A stretch of 64,000 bases of DNA, taken from assembly GCA_003165335.1 (NCBI GenBank), contig PLTD01000206.1:39603-103602 (forward strand), given 5' to 3'. A model generated the notes under the pieces. It saw nothing but the letters and a program-made list of their open reading frames with translations. It did no database searches and was not told the origin of the DNA. Source of the stretch: Rhodospirillales bacterium (GTDB taxonomy: Bacteria; Pseudomonadota; Alphaproteobacteria; BOG-932; Roseiterribacteraceae). How positions within the stretch are numbered: the first letter of the stretch is position 1; every line of letters begins with the position of its first letter. The translations under genes were made by a program, and so were the position numbers. Positions 1 to 9,421 of the stretch are shown one piece after another.

Positions 1-218
1 CCGAGGTCGAGATCGGTCTCGGCACCATCGTCGGTGACGAACACCTCGCCATGCTGGGTCGGACTCATCGTTCCCGGATCGATGTTGAGATAAGGATCCA
101 GCTTGCGCAGACGGACTTTAAAGCCCCGTGTCTGCAACAACGATCCCAGAGCGGCGGATGCCAAGCCCTTGCCGAGCGAGGAAACCACACCGCCCGTGAT
201 GAAGATGAAGCGCGTCAT
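1..218 (-). CDS. pyrG: CTP synthase, N-terminal part (runs off the window)
   Basis: CTP synthase makes CTP from UTP, ATP and glutamine in the cytoplasm. Only about the first 72 residues are present; the rest lies beyond base 1. The protein begins [18 protein letters not shown], the conserved synthetase-domain start with its nucleotide-binding loop, followed by [17 protein letters not shown] and the [18 protein letters not shown] segment typical of PyrG. The ATG lies at 216-218. It is the first visible gene of a minus-strand series tpiA-secG-pyrG, an order I recall from sphingomonads. The gap to secG is about 70 nt, so co-transcription is likely. Identification is secure; the C-terminal glutaminase domain cannot be seen. 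Confidence 0.95.
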   Translation of the reverse strand, partial: MTRFIFITGGVVSSLGKGLASAALGSLLQTRGFKVRLRKLDPYLNIDPGTMSPTQHGEVFVTDDGAETDLDL

Positions 219-288
219 AAACGACCCCGCCTTCCTTCCGGCGACTCGACCGAACCCTGACGAAGTGTAGTCGTCCCCAGACCGCGCG

Positions 289-822
289 TCACTGTCCGGG
301 CGTGTGGGCCGTGCCCGTCTGCGGAGCCTTCTTATCTTGCGTGGCCGGAGCTATCGGCCCACCCGGCTTTGTGGCGGGAACCAGCGCTTGCGGCGCCGCA
401 GGGGGCGGAACAGCAAGCGGTGCGGCCGGCGTCGTCACCGGTGCCGCCGGAGCTGGAAGCTGAGAGCTAAGAGGCTTCTCGGTCGGCGCAGGTAGCGACG
501 AGGGCAGCGTATCACTAGGCGTCTGCGCAGGCTCAGCCGGTAGGGCTGCCTTCGATGACTGGCCAGGAACGTCGAATATCGATTTTGGCGCGGTGTTCGG
601 CTTTGCCAAAAGCGCCAAGGACAAGCAGGTCAGCATGAACAACGCAGCCAGAATCGCAGTAACGCGCGTCAGAAAATTCGCCGTTCCGCGCACGCTCATG
701 AACGAGCCGGCACCACCTGATGAGCCTATACCCAGGCCGCCGCCTTCCGAACGCTGCAGAAGCACGACACCGATTAGACCGATCGCCAAGAAAACCTGAA
801 AGACGCGAAGAACAATTTCCAT
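289..822 (-). CDS. secG: Preprotein translocase subunit SecG with long Pro/Ala-rich tail
   Basis: SecG is the small, non-essential inner-membrane subunit of the SecYEG channel. Residues 3-20 form the first membrane helix, followed by the SecG hallmark [13 protein letters not shown] and a Gly/Ser loop; a second helix lies near residues 53-73. After that come roughly 100 residues rich in Pro, Ala, Gln and Thr with no fold signature, so the protein (about 177 aa) is much longer than E. coli SecG (110 aa). Extended tails of this kind occur in alphaproteobacterial SecG. I took the ATG at 820-822; a TTG one codon upstream is also open. It lies between tpiA and pyrG and is probably co-transcribed with both. 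Confidence 0.9.
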   Translation of the reverse strand: MEIVLRVFQVFLAIGLIGVVLLQRSEGGGLGIGSSGGAGSFMSVRGTANFLTRVTAILAALFMLTCLSLALLAKPNTAPKSIFDVPGQSSKAALPAEPAQTPSDTLPSSLPAPTEKPLSSQLPAPAAPVTTPAAPLAVPPPAAPQALVPATKPGGPIAPATQDKKAPQTGTAHTPGQ

Positions 823-907
823 CAATAAATCCGGTCGAAGATCAAGCTTCGCTTAAGAGAAGAACGCGATCTTGTAGCGGCTTGTCCGCTTAGTTGCCAA
901 TAGCCGC

Positions 908-1654
908 TTATGTCGCGTCGGCAATTGCCATGAAATCGCCCGCATCCAGACTGGCACCGCCGATCAATGCGCCGCCGACCAGGTCGAGCGACAATATTTC
1001 AGCTGCGTTGTTAGGTTTAACCGATCCGCCATAGATAATCAGGCCGCAAGCAGCGCCATCCGACTTACCGGCCAGTGCCTCACGAATGATATGGTGCATG
1101 GTTGCAATATCGTCCAGGGTGGCCGCTCTGCCCGTGCCGATCGCCCAGACCGGCTCATATGCGACCACCAGCGCGTCGCCCTCGATTCCGTCCGGTACCG
1201 ATGTTCTAACCTGTTCGCGAACCACCGCTTCCGCTTGGCCGTCCTCCCGCTGTGCAAGAGTTTCTCCGACACAGATAATCGGAATCAAGCCGTGACGGCG
1301 TGCGGCCATCGCCTTCACGTGAACAAGCTGATCTGTTTCGCCGTGCATGGCGCGACGTTCGGAGTGACCAAGAATGACATGGCTCGACCCCAGGTCGCGC
1401 AGCATTCCGGCCGATATGTCGCCGGTAAAGGCGCCGTTGACGCCGGGATGGCAGTTCTGTCCACCGACCAGAACACCCGAAGCGGCCAGTGGTTTGGCCA
1501 TTTCGCCGATAAGCGTCGCCGGCGGGCAGATCAGCAATTGCCGGCCCGGCCGCGCGTCAGGCTTTAGCCCGCGAAGCTTCGATAGAAAATCCGCCGCCTC
1601 CGCGCGGGTGCCGTTCATCTTCCAGTTGCCTGCGATCAGCATCGGCCGTGCCAT
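908..1654 (-). CDS. tpiA: Triosephosphate isomerase
   Basis: Interconverts dihydroxyacetone phosphate and glyceraldehyde 3-phosphate in glycolysis and gluconeogenesis. The 248-residue TIM barrel is the usual length. AGNWKMNG carries the substrate-binding Asn and Lys12, GHSERR carries the electrophilic His97, and AYEPVWAIGTG carries the catalytic base Glu167; the phosphate-binding IIYGGSVKP segment is near the C terminus. The ATG overlaps the stop of the upstream TerB-like gene by one base (TAATG), implying translational coupling. secG follows after about 85 nt. No anomaly. Confidence 0.97.
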   Translation of the reverse strand: MARPMLIAGNWKMNGTRAEAADFLSKLRGLKPDARPGRQLLICPPATLIGEMAKPLAASGVLVGGQNCHPGVNGAFTGDISAGMLRDLGSSHVILGHSERRAMHGETDQLVHVKAMAARRHGLIPIICVGETLAQREDGQAEAVVREQVRTSVPDGIEGDALVVAYEPVWAIGTGRAATLDDIATMHHIIREALAGKSDGAACGLIIYGGSVKPNNAAEILSLDLVGGALIGGASLDAGDFMAIADAT

Positions 1655-2142
1655 TAGAATAATCCCTCTAAATCTTCGTCTTTTCGAGCATTCGCCCCTA
1701 CGCGGGCCAATACGCGCTTTTTCGCTTCACCCCGGTCATAGTCCGAAACATAGAGTAAACCGGCGAGTCGTCGCACCAGGGCATCTTCGTCGGGATGAAG
1801 TACGCCGTCAGCATAGGCGACTTCCCACAGCATCTCGATCACCAGAACTCGCCCGGCATTGTCGAGCCGTTCGATGGCGATCCGGGTAAAGGGGTAAAGC
1901 TGGCTCGATTCGTCGGCCTGACGTTCCGCCTTGACGAGCAATCGGCCGACCGCGTCAGGCGCAAGTCCGAAACGTTCGCCAAGGAGCCTTTCGATAGTCA
2001 AGCGCTCCACGGCGTCGAACGTATCATCCATTGTCGCGGCATGGACCAATAGCGCCGCGACTGCGACCTGAAGTTTATCGAAATTTCCGGGAACCGACGA
2101 ACCGGCGGCGCCGGCGAGGAATGAAAGAATATTGTTGAACAT
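1654..2142 (-). CDS. TerB-family (DUF533-like) alpha-helical protein
   Basis: A small cytoplasmic helical protein of the TerB superfamily, found in tellurite-resistance TerB and many uncharacterised proteins; its biochemical role is unknown. Visible features are the two acidic-helix repeats typical of the fold: AATMDDTFDAVERLTIERLL and, in the second half, YADGVLHPDEDALVRRLA, where D-G-x-x-x-x-D/E resembles a metal-binding acidic motif. I chose the ATG at 2140-2142 (MFNNILSFLAG). A TTG twelve codons upstream would overlap the antiporter stop as TTGA and is a real alternative. It sits between a Na+/H+ antiporter gene and tpiA, coupled to both by position. No tellurite-resistance genes accompany it, so a ter function should not be assumed. 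Confidence 0.75.
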   Translation of the reverse strand: MFNNILSFLAGAAGSSVPGNFDKLQVAVAALLVHAATMDDTFDAVERLTIERLLGERFGLAPDAVGRLLVKAERQADESSQLYPFTRIAIERLDNAGRVLVIEMLWEVAYADGVLHPDEDALVRRLAGLLYVSDYDRGEAKKRVLARVGANARKDEDLEGLF

Positions 2143-2174
2143 CGGCAGTGGATAAACCCCCGACGCCCGTCGGA

Positions 2175-3398
2175 TCAACCTTTGCCCAGCAAACCAAACC
2201 GGCGGAGCAGCCAGGGCATAGTCAGCCCCTGGACAAAAATCGAGAAAGCGACGACCGCAAAAGACACCACCACGATCTGATGCTGCTCAGGCACCACAGT
2301 CGGTAAAGCCAAAGCCAGGGCCAAGGCCAAGGCGCCACGCAAACCGCCCCAGACCAACACATGCTGACAGCGTATATCAACCTTAACGGCGGTCCGACTG
2401 AACAAGGCACTCAACGGATAGACAGCGAGTGCCCGCCCAAACAGCACGACGAGGATGGCAACGGCCGCCATGCCGGAAACCAGATGAATCGGCTGATGTG
2501 CCTCATGTCCGCCAATCAGAATAAAAACGAACGAATTCACCAGGAAAGCGGCGTATTCCCAGAAGGCGGAGACATAGGGCCGCCCGCTTTTGGATATGCC
2601 CCGCTTCCCGTCGGCGTTTCCGAACAGCAAGCCCGCCGCCAATGAAGCCAAAACTCCAGACATGTGAAAATGCTCTGCAGCCAGAAACGAGCCGTAGGCA
2701 GCGATGGTCGTCAACGTAATTTCGACCAGATGATCTTCAGTGCGCCCCGAGATGACCAGCATGACGCCTGCGACGGCGAGGCCGACAGCGACTCCGCCCA
2801 CCGCGGTCCAAATAAGCGCTCCGGCGATAGCACCGGGAGTAACTGCCCCGTCCGAGACGATTGCGACCAAGAGACTGAAGCCCACCGCGGCGGCACCGTC
2901 GTTAAGCAGGCTCTCCGATTCGACGACCATGCTGAGCCGCGGCTCGGCTTTCATCTCCTTGAAGGAGGCGATAACGGAAACAGGATCGGTCGCAGCGATC
3001 AAAATTCCAAAGAAGGCGGCCCCGATCCAACTCCAGCCGACCAGAAGATGCATAGCCGCGGCCACGAATGCCGCGGCTATCACGACGCCAGGAAAGGCCA
3101 GCGTAGCGGTCAGCGGCAGATCGCGCCGAAAATCGGCCCATTTGAGCTGGAGTGCAGCCTCAAAGATCAAGGGCGGGAGGAATACGCTGAATATGAGACC
3201 GCGCGTCAGCGGCAGATCGATGCCGTTGGGCAATAGCGCCAACACGATTCCTGCGGTTACCAATCCAACGCTGTAGGGCAGCCTGGCGCGCCGCGATATG
3301 ATCGCAACCAGCGACGCCGTCAGCAGCACGAACAGGATTGTGACGATCGAAAATCCAGTCAAACCAGTCCCCGAATACCCGGGCGGAGAAAGCCGCAC
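2175..3398 (-). CDS. CPA1-family Na+(K+)/H+ antiporter, NhaP-like
   Basis: An inner-membrane cation/proton antiporter, probably used for pH and sodium homeostasis. The 407-residue protein is hydrophobic throughout with about 12 predicted helices. The CPA1 ion-binding signatures are present: AATDPVSV in the middle (the Asp of the TDP motif) and VVESESLLNDG a little later (the ND pair), plus the conserved GLRGALALALAL stretch near the C terminus. There is no long cytoplasmic C-terminal regulatory domain, so this is a short form. The start is uncertain: GTG at 3396-3398 begins a short non-hydrophobic leader, and translation may begin somewhat later. It is transcribed away from ppiD across a 154 nt gap and is followed by the TerB-like gene. 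Confidence 0.88.
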   Translation of the reverse strand: MRLSPPGYSGTGLTGFSIVTILFVLLTASLVAIISRRARLPYSVGLVTAGIVLALLPNGIDLPLTRGLIFSVFLPPLIFEAALQLKWADFRRDLPLTATLAFPGVVIAAAFVAAAMHLLVGWSWIGAAFFGILIAATDPVSVIASFKEMKAEPRLSMVVESESLLNDGAAAVGFSLLVAIVSDGAVTPGAIAGALIWTAVGGVAVGLAVAGVMLVISGRTEDHLVEITLTTIAAYGSFLAAEHFHMSGVLASLAAGLLFGNADGKRGISKSGRPYVSAFWEYAAFLVNSFVFILIGGHEAHQPIHLVSGMAAVAILVVLFGRALAVYPLSALFSRTAVKVDIRCQHVLVWGGLRGALALALALALPTVVPEQHQIVVVSFAVVAFSIFVQGLTMPWLLRRFGLLGKG

Positions 3399-3464
3399 CC
3401 GATAATAGCTTTGTGCATCAGTTATCGTTCGGCGAATAGCCGTTGGACGCGACCGACAGTCGGG

Positions 3465-3493
3465 TTGCCCGGTGAAAGGTCACACCTTAAGAT
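3465..3493 (+). promoter_or_regulatory. Predicted sigma-70-type promoter for ppiD-trpEGDC
   Basis: TTGCCC at 3465-3470 and TAAGAT at 3488-3493 are separated by exactly 17 nt and face ppiD, about 60 nt upstream of its ATG. Between them and the gene lies a GC-rich stretch (3516-3542) with partial dyad symmetry, AGGGCG against CGCCCCT. I see no Trp-rich leader peptide, so classical trp attenuation is not evident. The prediction rests on sequence only. Confidence 0.45.
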
Positions 3494-3552
3494 GCGCGGC
3501 TCTTTGAAAAGGGCGCCCCGAACCGGGCTCGCCCCTCGCGCATGTTGGTCCA

Positions 3553-5478
3553 ATGCTTCAGTCTTTTCGCGTCATTATCAACTCGTTTGTCGGGAAGGTG
3601 TTTTTCAGCATCCTTCTGCTGACATTTGCCCTATTGGGCGTCGGCTACGGCTTTCGAGATTTGCTGCTGGGTGCAACCAGCGACCACGACGCAGCCACCG
3701 TAGGCGACGCAACCATCTCGCTGAACGATTTGGACCGGCAATATCGCCGACAAATGTCGAATATCCAGCGCCAGGCCGGGGCCGGTTTCAACCCGACGAC
3801 GCAACAAAAGCAGGAACTGGTCCGGGCCACGCTCGACAACGAAGTCACCGACGCCCTATTCGCCCAACAGGCAGATAAGGACGGCTTTCGCGTCGGGGAC
3901 AGTCTGGTTCGAAAAGTCATCGAGTCCGAACCGTCTTTCGCCGGAGCGGACAAACGGTTCGATCCGGCCCATTTCCGGATGCTGCTGGAAAATCAGGGGC
4001 TGACCGAATCGAGCTTTGTTCCGCTCATTCGATCCAGCCTTTCGCGCCAACTTGTCGTGAATCCGATAGCGAGCAGCGCCGTGGTTCCCAAAACGCTGGT
4101 CGAGGATATCTACCGCTATCGAAACGAACAGCGCGTCGCCGACACCGTGACAATACCAGACTCTGCCGCGACCAATGTTCCGGCGCCGACCGATGCGGAC
4201 GTCGACACCTATTATAAGGCGCATGCAGTTCAATTCACCGCGCCGGAATACCGGACGTTCACCGTCCTGTCTCTCACGCCCGACCTTTTCGTTGCAGAAA
4301 TCAAACCGACAGACGACGAGCTCCACGCCGTTTATGATCAGCACAAGGCAGAATATATCGCCCCGGAGAAACGCAAAATTACCCAGCTCGTCCTTAGCGA
4401 CAAGGCTTCGGCAGATGCAGTCGCCAAGGCCATTCAGCCCGGCAAGACTTTAGCCGATGCGGCCAAAACCGCGGGAGGCGGGAAGGTTCAGCCGATCACG
4501 CTCGATTTCCTGGCAGAAGACGAATATCCCGAGGCGCTTCGTGCACCGGTATTCGCCGCCGCCAAGGACGCTATCGTCGGACCGGTACAGACACCACTCG
4601 GCTGGCACGTCATTCACATCGACGATGTCCAGGCCGGGCACGATGTGCCGTTCGATCAGGTCAAGAATATACTGATAGATCAGGTCAAGCATGACTCGGC
4701 TGTCGATAAGCTTTCCGAGCAAATCGACAAGTTGGGCGACAAGCTGGTCGGCGGAACGCCGATGGAAACAATCGCCAGCGGCCTAAATGCCACCCCAATC
4801 AAGATCGCTTCGGTCAATGCCAAAGGTGAGCCCGGCGTGCCTGACAGCGCAAAGTCGGACCCGACAAAGCCTGCCCCCGCCAAACCGAAACCAGACTGGA
4901 CCACTTCGGCATTCCAGCTCCAGCAAGGCGAGACCAGTGCGTTTCAGGATGACAAAGAGGGCGGTTATTATGCAGTTCGACTGGATGGGATTACGCCGCC
5001 ATCGCTTCGTCCATTGGCAGAGGTGCGCGTTGAAATCGTCACCGATTGGACCAAGGAACAGCAGGCCGCCCAGATCGTGAAGCGTGCCCAGGATCTTGCC
5101 GCAAAGGCGCGGGCGGGCACACCGCTCAGCCAGATTGCAAGTGAGGCCGGTCTGACGGTCGAGACCACTGCACCCGTTATGCGGGAACCTGTGGCCGGTG
5201 GAGACACAGCGACACCCGCACTGACAGAGGCACTGTTCCAGTTGAACAAGGTCGGCGATATCGTGACGGTGGATGGCGATAATGGGCAGATCATCGCCCG
5301 TTTGAAAGAGATTCGCCCGGCCGATCCTGCTGCCGCCGGATCCAAGCTGATTCCCATCGAGAAGGAATTGAGCAAGGCGATGCAGGCAGACAGCCTTGAA
5401 CAATATCGCGCCGGGCTGCGTGAAAGCACCAAGGTGAAAATCAACCCACGGGCAGTGGAGACCGTAGCCGGCCAATGA
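3553..5478 (+). CDS. ppiD: PpiD/SurA-type periplasmic peptidyl-prolyl isomerase
   Basis: A membrane-anchored periplasmic chaperone and PPIase that assists folding of exported proteins. An N-terminal hydrophobic helix (about residues 8-37, after LQSFRVIINS) anchors it. A SurA_N-like helical domain spans roughly 45-190. A parvulin-like domain around 265-370 ends in the conserved PVQTPLGWHVIHIDDV. A low-complexity Lys/Pro/Ala linker sits near 430-450, and a helical C-terminal region follows. At 641 residues it matches the PpiD class. Its TGA overlaps the trpE ATG as ATGA (5475-5478), so it is translationally coupled to tryptophan synthesis genes. That pairing looks like a lineage habit rather than a functional link. 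Confidence 0.9.
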   Translation: MLQSFRVIINSFVGKVFFSILLLTFALLGVGYGFRDLLLGATSDHDAATVGDATISLNDLDRQYRRQMSNIQRQAGAGFNPTTQQKQELVRATLDNEVTDALFAQQADKDGFRVGDSLVRKVIESEPSFAGADKRFDPAHFRMLLENQGLTESSFVPLIRSSLSRQLVVNPIASSAVVPKTLVEDIYRYRNEQRVADTVTIPDSAATNVPAPTDADVDTYYKAHAVQFTAPEYRTFTVLSLTPDLFVAEIKPTDDELHAVYDQHKAEYIAPEKRKITQLVLSDKASADAVAKAIQPGKTLADAAKTAGGGKVQPITLDFLAEDEYPEALRAPVFAAAKDAIVGPVQTPLGWHVIHIDDVQAGHDVPFDQVKNILIDQVKHDSAVDKLSEQIDKLGDKLVGGTPMETIASGLNATPIKIASVNAKGEPGVPDSAKSDPTKPAPAKPKPDWTTSAFQLQQGETSAFQDDKEGGYYAVRLDGITPPSLRPLAEVRVEIVTDWTKEQQAAQIVKRAQDLAAKARAGTPLSQIASEAGLTVETTAPVMREPVAGGDTATPALTEALFQLNKVGDIVTVDGDNGQIIARLKEIRPADPAAAGSKLIPIEKELSKAMQADSLEQYRAGLRESTKVKINPRAVETVAGQ

Positions 5479-7010
5479 CAGCACTCGCTCAAGCATATGA
5501 AGGCGATGCCGACGGTTTCGCCGCCCGCTATCTGGCCGCTCAACCACAACTCGTCTGGAGGCGCGCTGTTGCGGATCTTGAGACGCCTGTCTCGGCGATG
5601 CTCAAACTCGGCACCGGCAAGCCCTATGCCTTTCTGCTGGAATCGGTCGAGGGCGGCAAAAGCCTGGGCCGCTATTCGGTCATCGGTCTGGCGCCCGACC
5701 TAGTCTGGCGTTGCAAGGACGGCCGGGTCGAGGTTAATCGCGACGCGCTGGCCAACCCGCACGGCCCGTTCGCCGAAACCGGCGAATCAGCGCTGGAATC
5801 GCTGCGCGCGCTGATCGACGAAAGCCGGATCGAACCGACGCCGGGCCTGCCGCCGATGGCGAGCGGGCTGTTCGGCTACCTTGGCTATGACATGATCAAA
5901 CTGGTCGAGCGCTTGCCATCGGCTAACCCAGACGACCTGAAGGTGCCGGATGCGGTGCTGGTCCGGCCGAGCATCGTTCTCGTGTTCGATTCGATCGAGC
6001 GCGATGTGCGTATCGTAACCCCAGTATGGCCCAGTACCGAACTTTCAGCCACTTCGGCAGAAGTATCCGCCCATGATCGCATCGACGCCGTCATCGCGGC
6101 ACTTTCGCGCTCACTGCCCTCGACCCCGATATTTTCCCCGGTGGCGACCGGGATTGGGCGACCGCAGCCCGAATCGAATACGGGCAAGGCCAAATATTGC
6201 GCGATCGTTGAAAAGGTCAAGGACTATATCCGGGCTGGCGACGCCTACCAGGTCGTACCCTCCCACCGAATGAGCGCGCCTTTTGCCCAGTCGGCGCTGG
6301 CATTTTATCGGTCGCTCAGACGGTTGAACCCATCGCCTTTTCTGTTCCTTCTCGATTTCGACGGGTTTTCGGTTGTCGGCTCAAGTCCGGAGATTCTCGT
6401 GCGATTGCGCGACGGCGAGGTAACCATCCGCCCGCTCGCCGGCACCCGCCGCCGGGGAGAGACCGTGGAAGAGGACCATGCCTTGGCGGAGGAGCTCCTG
6501 GCCGATCCGAAGGAAATATCGGAGCATCTGATGCTGCTGGATCTCGGACGCAACGACGTAGGCCGGGTGGCGAAAATCGGTTCAGTTCACGTCACAGAAA
6601 AAATGGTGATCGAACGCTATTCCCATGTCATGCACATCGTCTCAAATGTCGTCGGCCAGATAAGTCCCGAACTGGATGCGATCGATGCACTGTTTGCCGG
6701 CTTTCCCGCAGGAACGGTCAGCGGCGCGCCGAAGATCAGGGCGATGGAAATCATCGACGAATTGGAGGTATCCAGGCGCGGTGTCTATGGCGGCGCGGTT
6801 GGTTATTTCGGCTCTGACGGGGCGCTGGACACCTGTATTGCACTACGCACCGCAGTGCTAAAGGACGGCATGCTCCATGTTCAAGCCGGCGGCGGCGTCG
6901 TCGCCGACAGCGACCCTGAGGCCGAATATCAGGAGACCGTCAATAAGGCCGCCGCCCTGTTTCGCGCCGCCGAGCAGGCGCCCGCCTTCGACGACCGTGA
7001 GAAGAACTAA
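5475..7010 (+). CDS. trpE: Anthranilate synthase component I
   Basis: Converts chorismate to anthranilate with ammonia supplied by TrpG, the first step of tryptophan synthesis. The N-terminal region has the LLES motif at residues 54-57, followed by GRYS, the site used for tryptophan feedback inhibition in TrpE proteins. The chorismate-binding C-terminal domain shows [19 protein letters not shown], the [11 protein letters not shown] stretch and [23 protein letters not shown]-type motifs. At 511 aa it is a normal, stand-alone TrpE, not a TrpEG fusion. The start overlaps the ppiD stop by 4 nt, and its stop TAA shares one base with the trpG ATG. Feedback sensitivity is inferred from the motif. 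Confidence 0.97.
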   Translation: MTALAQAYEGDADGFAARYLAAQPQLVWRRAVADLETPVSAMLKLGTGKPYAFLLESVEGGKSLGRYSVIGLAPDLVWRCKDGRVEVNRDALANPHGPFAETGESALESLRALIDESRIEPTPGLPPMASGLFGYLGYDMIKLVERLPSANPDDLKVPDAVLVRPSIVLVFDSIERDVRIVTPVWPSTELSATSAEVSAHDRIDAVIAALSRSLPSTPIFSPVATGIGRPQPESNTGKAKYCAIVEKVKDYIRAGDAYQVVPSHRMSAPFAQSALAFYRSLRRLNPSPFLFLLDFDGFSVVGSSPEILVRLRDGEVTIRPLAGTRRRGETVEEDHALAEELLADPKEISEHLMLLDLGRNDVGRVAKIGSVHVTEKMVIERYSHVMHIVSNVVGQISPELDAIDALFAGFPAGTVSGAPKIRAMEIIDELEVSRRGVYGGAVGYFGSDGALDTCIALRTAVLKDGMLHVQAGGGVVADSDPEAEYQETVNKAAALFRAAEQAPAFDDREKN

Positions 7011-7600
7011 TGAAGCTGCTTCTGATCGATAATTACGACAGCTTCACCTACAATCTCGTCCAGTTCCTGGGCGACCTTGGGGCGGAAACCCAAGTTCTGC
7101 GCAACGATGCGGCGACGGCCGAAGAGGCGATTGCGATCGGGGCGGCAGGGATCATCCTGTCACCGGGTCCATGTGCGCCGGATCAAGCCGGAATTTGCCT
7201 GAAACTAATCAAGCTTTGCGCCATGCACCACCTACCCCTGCTTGGCGTTTGCCTGGGACACCAGGCGATAGGCCAAGCTTTCGGGGGTAAAGTTATCCGC
7301 GCTCCCCATCCAATGCACGGTAAGGTTAGCCTTGTTACTCATGACAGCAGCGGCCTATTCGAAGGCCTACCGCCTATATTCAAGGCCACCCGTTATCACT
7401 CTCTGATCGTCGAGCGGGCGTCCCTGCCCCATGAGTTGAGGATCACGGCAGAGACGGCCGACGGGTTGATTATGGGACTCGCCCATAACCGGCTACCGAT
7501 CCACGGCGTGCAATTCCACCCGGAAAGCATCGCATCGGAATACGGCCACGAACTGCTTCAGAATTTCCTTGATCTCGCGGGGACGAGGAAGGCGGCGTGA
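7010..7600 (+). CDS. trpG: Anthranilate synthase component II (glutamine amidotransferase)
   Basis: A class I glutamine amidotransferase that delivers ammonia to Trp[16 protein letters not shown] opens the protein; the nucleophile Cys81 sits in [10 protein letters not shown], and the partners His170 and Glu172 lie in VQFHPESI. The 196 aa length is typical. As with other TrpG proteins it might also serve p-aminobenzoate synthesis (PabA role), because no separate pabA is visible here; that is inference. One-base overlap with trpE and a GTGA overlap with trpD show tight operon packing. Confidence 0.96.
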   Translation: MKLLLIDNYDSFTYNLVQFLGDLGAETQVLRNDAATAEEAIAIGAAGIILSPGPCAPDQAGICLKLIKLCAMHHLPLLGVCLGHQAIGQAFGGKVIRAPHPMHGKVSLVTHDSSGLFEGLPPIFKATRYHSLIVERASLPHELRITAETADGLIMGLAHNRLPIHGVQFHPESIASEYGHELLQNFLDLAGTRKAA

Positions 7601-8625
7601 GCACTCCCCTTGCGCTCCAGCCCTTGCTGGCGCGCCTCGTCCAGGGCAACCGGCTGAGCGAAAGCGATGCCGAACAGCTGTTCGAAGCGATCATAGCCGA
7701 TAAGGCAACCCCGGCTCAGATCGGCGCGGCACTGACTGCGATGGCGATCCGCGGCGAAACCGTGGAAGAACTGACCGCCGCAGTCAGGACCATGCGAAAG
7801 CACTTGATACCCATATCCGGCGGAACCGATGCGATAGACTGCTGCGGTACAGGCGGAGACGGTCACGGCACGCTTAATATATCAACGGCAGTCGCCTTCG
7901 TCGTCGCGGCCTGCGGCGTGCCGGTCGCCAAGCACGGCAATCGCGCAGCATCATCGCGGTCGGGTGCGGCGGACGTATTGGGAGCGCTGGGAATTCCGAT
8001 TGCCTGCCCAGAAAAGGCTGAACAGATGTTGGCCAGGCACGGGCTCGCATTCATGTTCGCGCCGACCCATCATCCGGCTATGCGCGCTGTCGGTGCAATC
8101 CGGCGCGAACTGGGATTCCGCACGCTGTTCAACCTGGCCGGTCCGCTTTCGAACCCAGCCAATACCCGGCGGCAACTGGTCGGCGTCTATGACGCGCGCT
8201 GGCTGATTCCGGTTGCGGAGTCGCTGAAGCGGCTTGGCTCGCTCTCAGCCTGGGTCGTTCACGGAAGCGACGGACTGGACGAACTGACAATCACCGGGGC
8301 CAGTGAGGTCGCGATCCTGGCCGAAGGCAGAATCGAGCGCCGAACGGTGGTGCCTGAAGACGCAGGATTACCCCGCGCGTCGCTCGCCGATATTCAAGGG
8401 GGCGATCCTTCGGAGAATGCCGCGGCGCTTACACGTTTGCTGAACGGCGAAACCGGAGCCTATCGCAATATCGTTTTGCTGAACGCGGCAGCAGGGCTGA
8501 TGGTGGCGGGCAAGGCAGCGGATTTGACTGCCGGAGTGGCGCTGGCAGAAGCCGCCATCGACGATGGCCGCGCTCGCGCTCTGCTGAAAAATCTGGCAGA
8601 TGATTTAACGGATACTGACCTGTGA
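7597..8625 (+). CDS. trpD: Anthranilate phosphoribosyltransferase
   Basis: Transfers the phosphoribosyl group of PRPP to anthranilate, the second step of tryptophan synthesis. The PRPP-binding [14 protein letters not shown] motif is at about residues 84-97, and [23 protein letters not shown]-type anthranilate/PRPP site residues follow. The 342 aa length is normal. It starts at a GTG whose GTGA overlaps the trpG stop, and it ends in a GTGA overlap with trpC, so the four trp genes are translationally chained. trpF, trpB and trpA are not in the window and must be elsewhere. Confidence 0.97.
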   Translation: MSTPLALQPLLARLVQGNRLSESDAEQLFEAIIADKATPAQIGAALTAMAIRGETVEELTAAVRTMRKHLIPISGGTDAIDCCGTGGDGHGTLNISTAVAFVVAACGVPVAKHGNRAASSRSGAADVLGALGIPIACPEKAEQMLARHGLAFMFAPTHHPAMRAVGAIRRELGFRTLFNLAGPLSNPANTRRQLVGVYDARWLIPVAESLKRLGSLSAWVVHGSDGLDELTITGASEVAILAEGRIERRTVVPEDAGLPRASLADIQGGDPSENAAALTRLLNGETGAYRNIVLLNAAAGLMVAGKAADLTAGVALAEAAIDDGRARALLKNLADDLTDTDL

Positions 8626-9419
8626 ACAATGTTTTAGATGATATACTTCGAGTTAAAGCTGAGCATGTTGCGGCGCGCAAGCGCCTTCTGACCCAGGCCG
8701 AAGTCGAACTGCTGGCGCTAGGTGCAACGCCGCCGCGCGGCTTTGCCCAATCATTGCACGCGGTGGCCGCCGACGGACGGTTCGCATTGATTGCCGAAAT
8801 GAAGCGTCGCTCGCCCAGCGGCGGTGCGATTAGACCGGGTTTCAATCCCGCAGCGATCGCTAGAGACTATCAATCTGCTGGTGCGGCATGCCTCTCCGTG
8901 TTGACCGACGAGCCCTTTTTCGGGGGCGAAGAAGGCGATCTGCCTGCCGCCCGGACAGCAGTTCTGCTGCCGATCTTGCGCAAGGATTTCATGATCGACC
9001 CCTATCAGATCGCGGAATCCCGTGCTCTGGGCGCCGATTGCATTCTGCTGATCGTGGCGGCTCTCAGCGACGATCAGCTTACTGAACTGCTGATCGAGAC
9101 ACGTCAGTGGCTCATGGACGCGCTGATCGAGGTCCATGACGAAGAGGAGCTCGACCGAGCCTTGGCACTCGATGCTCATCTAATCGGTATCAACAACCGC
9201 AACCTGAAGACCTTAAAGACCGATCTGGCGACATTTGAACGGCTAGCGCCCCGGGTGCCCCAGGACCGGCTTCTTGTCGCGGAAAGCGGCCTTCGCACCA
9301 CAGCCGATCTGCAACGCATGGTGAACGCCAGAGCAGGAGCCTTCCTGGTCGGTGAAAGCTTGTTGCGGCAGGAGGATTTGGTTGGGGCCACCCGGGAACT
9401 GTTGGGCGAGGCCGTTTAG
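8622..9419 (+). CDS. trpC: Indole-3-glycerol-phosphate synthase
   Basis: Closes the indole ring from carboxyphenylaminodeoxyribulose phosphate. This is the mono-functional enzyme (265 aa), not the TrpC-TrpF fusion of enterics. Catalytic and binding segments visible are IAEMKRRSPSGG near residue 60, LRKDFMIDPYQI near 120, IGINNRNLKTL near 188, and VAESGLRT near 222. It begins at a GTG overlapping the trpD stop. In the sphingomonad gene order that I recall, moaC, moeA and lexA follow; here a convergent MAPEG gene ends only 2 nt downstream and an accessory block begins. Confidence 0.96.
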   Translation: MNNVLDDILRVKAEHVAARKRLLTQAEVELLALGATPPRGFAQSLHAVAADGRFALIAEMKRRSPSGGAIRPGFNPAAIARDYQSAGAACLSVLTDEPFFGGEEGDLPAARTAVLLPILRKDFMIDPYQIAESRALGADCILLIVAALSDDQLTELLIETRQWLMDALIEVHDEEELDRALALDAHLIGINNRNLKTLKTDLATFERLAPRVPQDRLLVAESGLRTTADLQRMVNARAGAFLVGESLLRQEDLVGATRELLGEAV

Positions 9420-9421
9420 AG

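Noticed and set aside
1654-2142. TerB-like gene as evidence of tellurite resistance
   Set aside because: No terC, terD or terZ neighbours; the TerB fold alone does not indicate tellurite resistance.
4783-5547. 254-codon minus-strand frame opposite ppiD
   Set aside because: Antisense to an intact chaperone gene; no motifs of its own.
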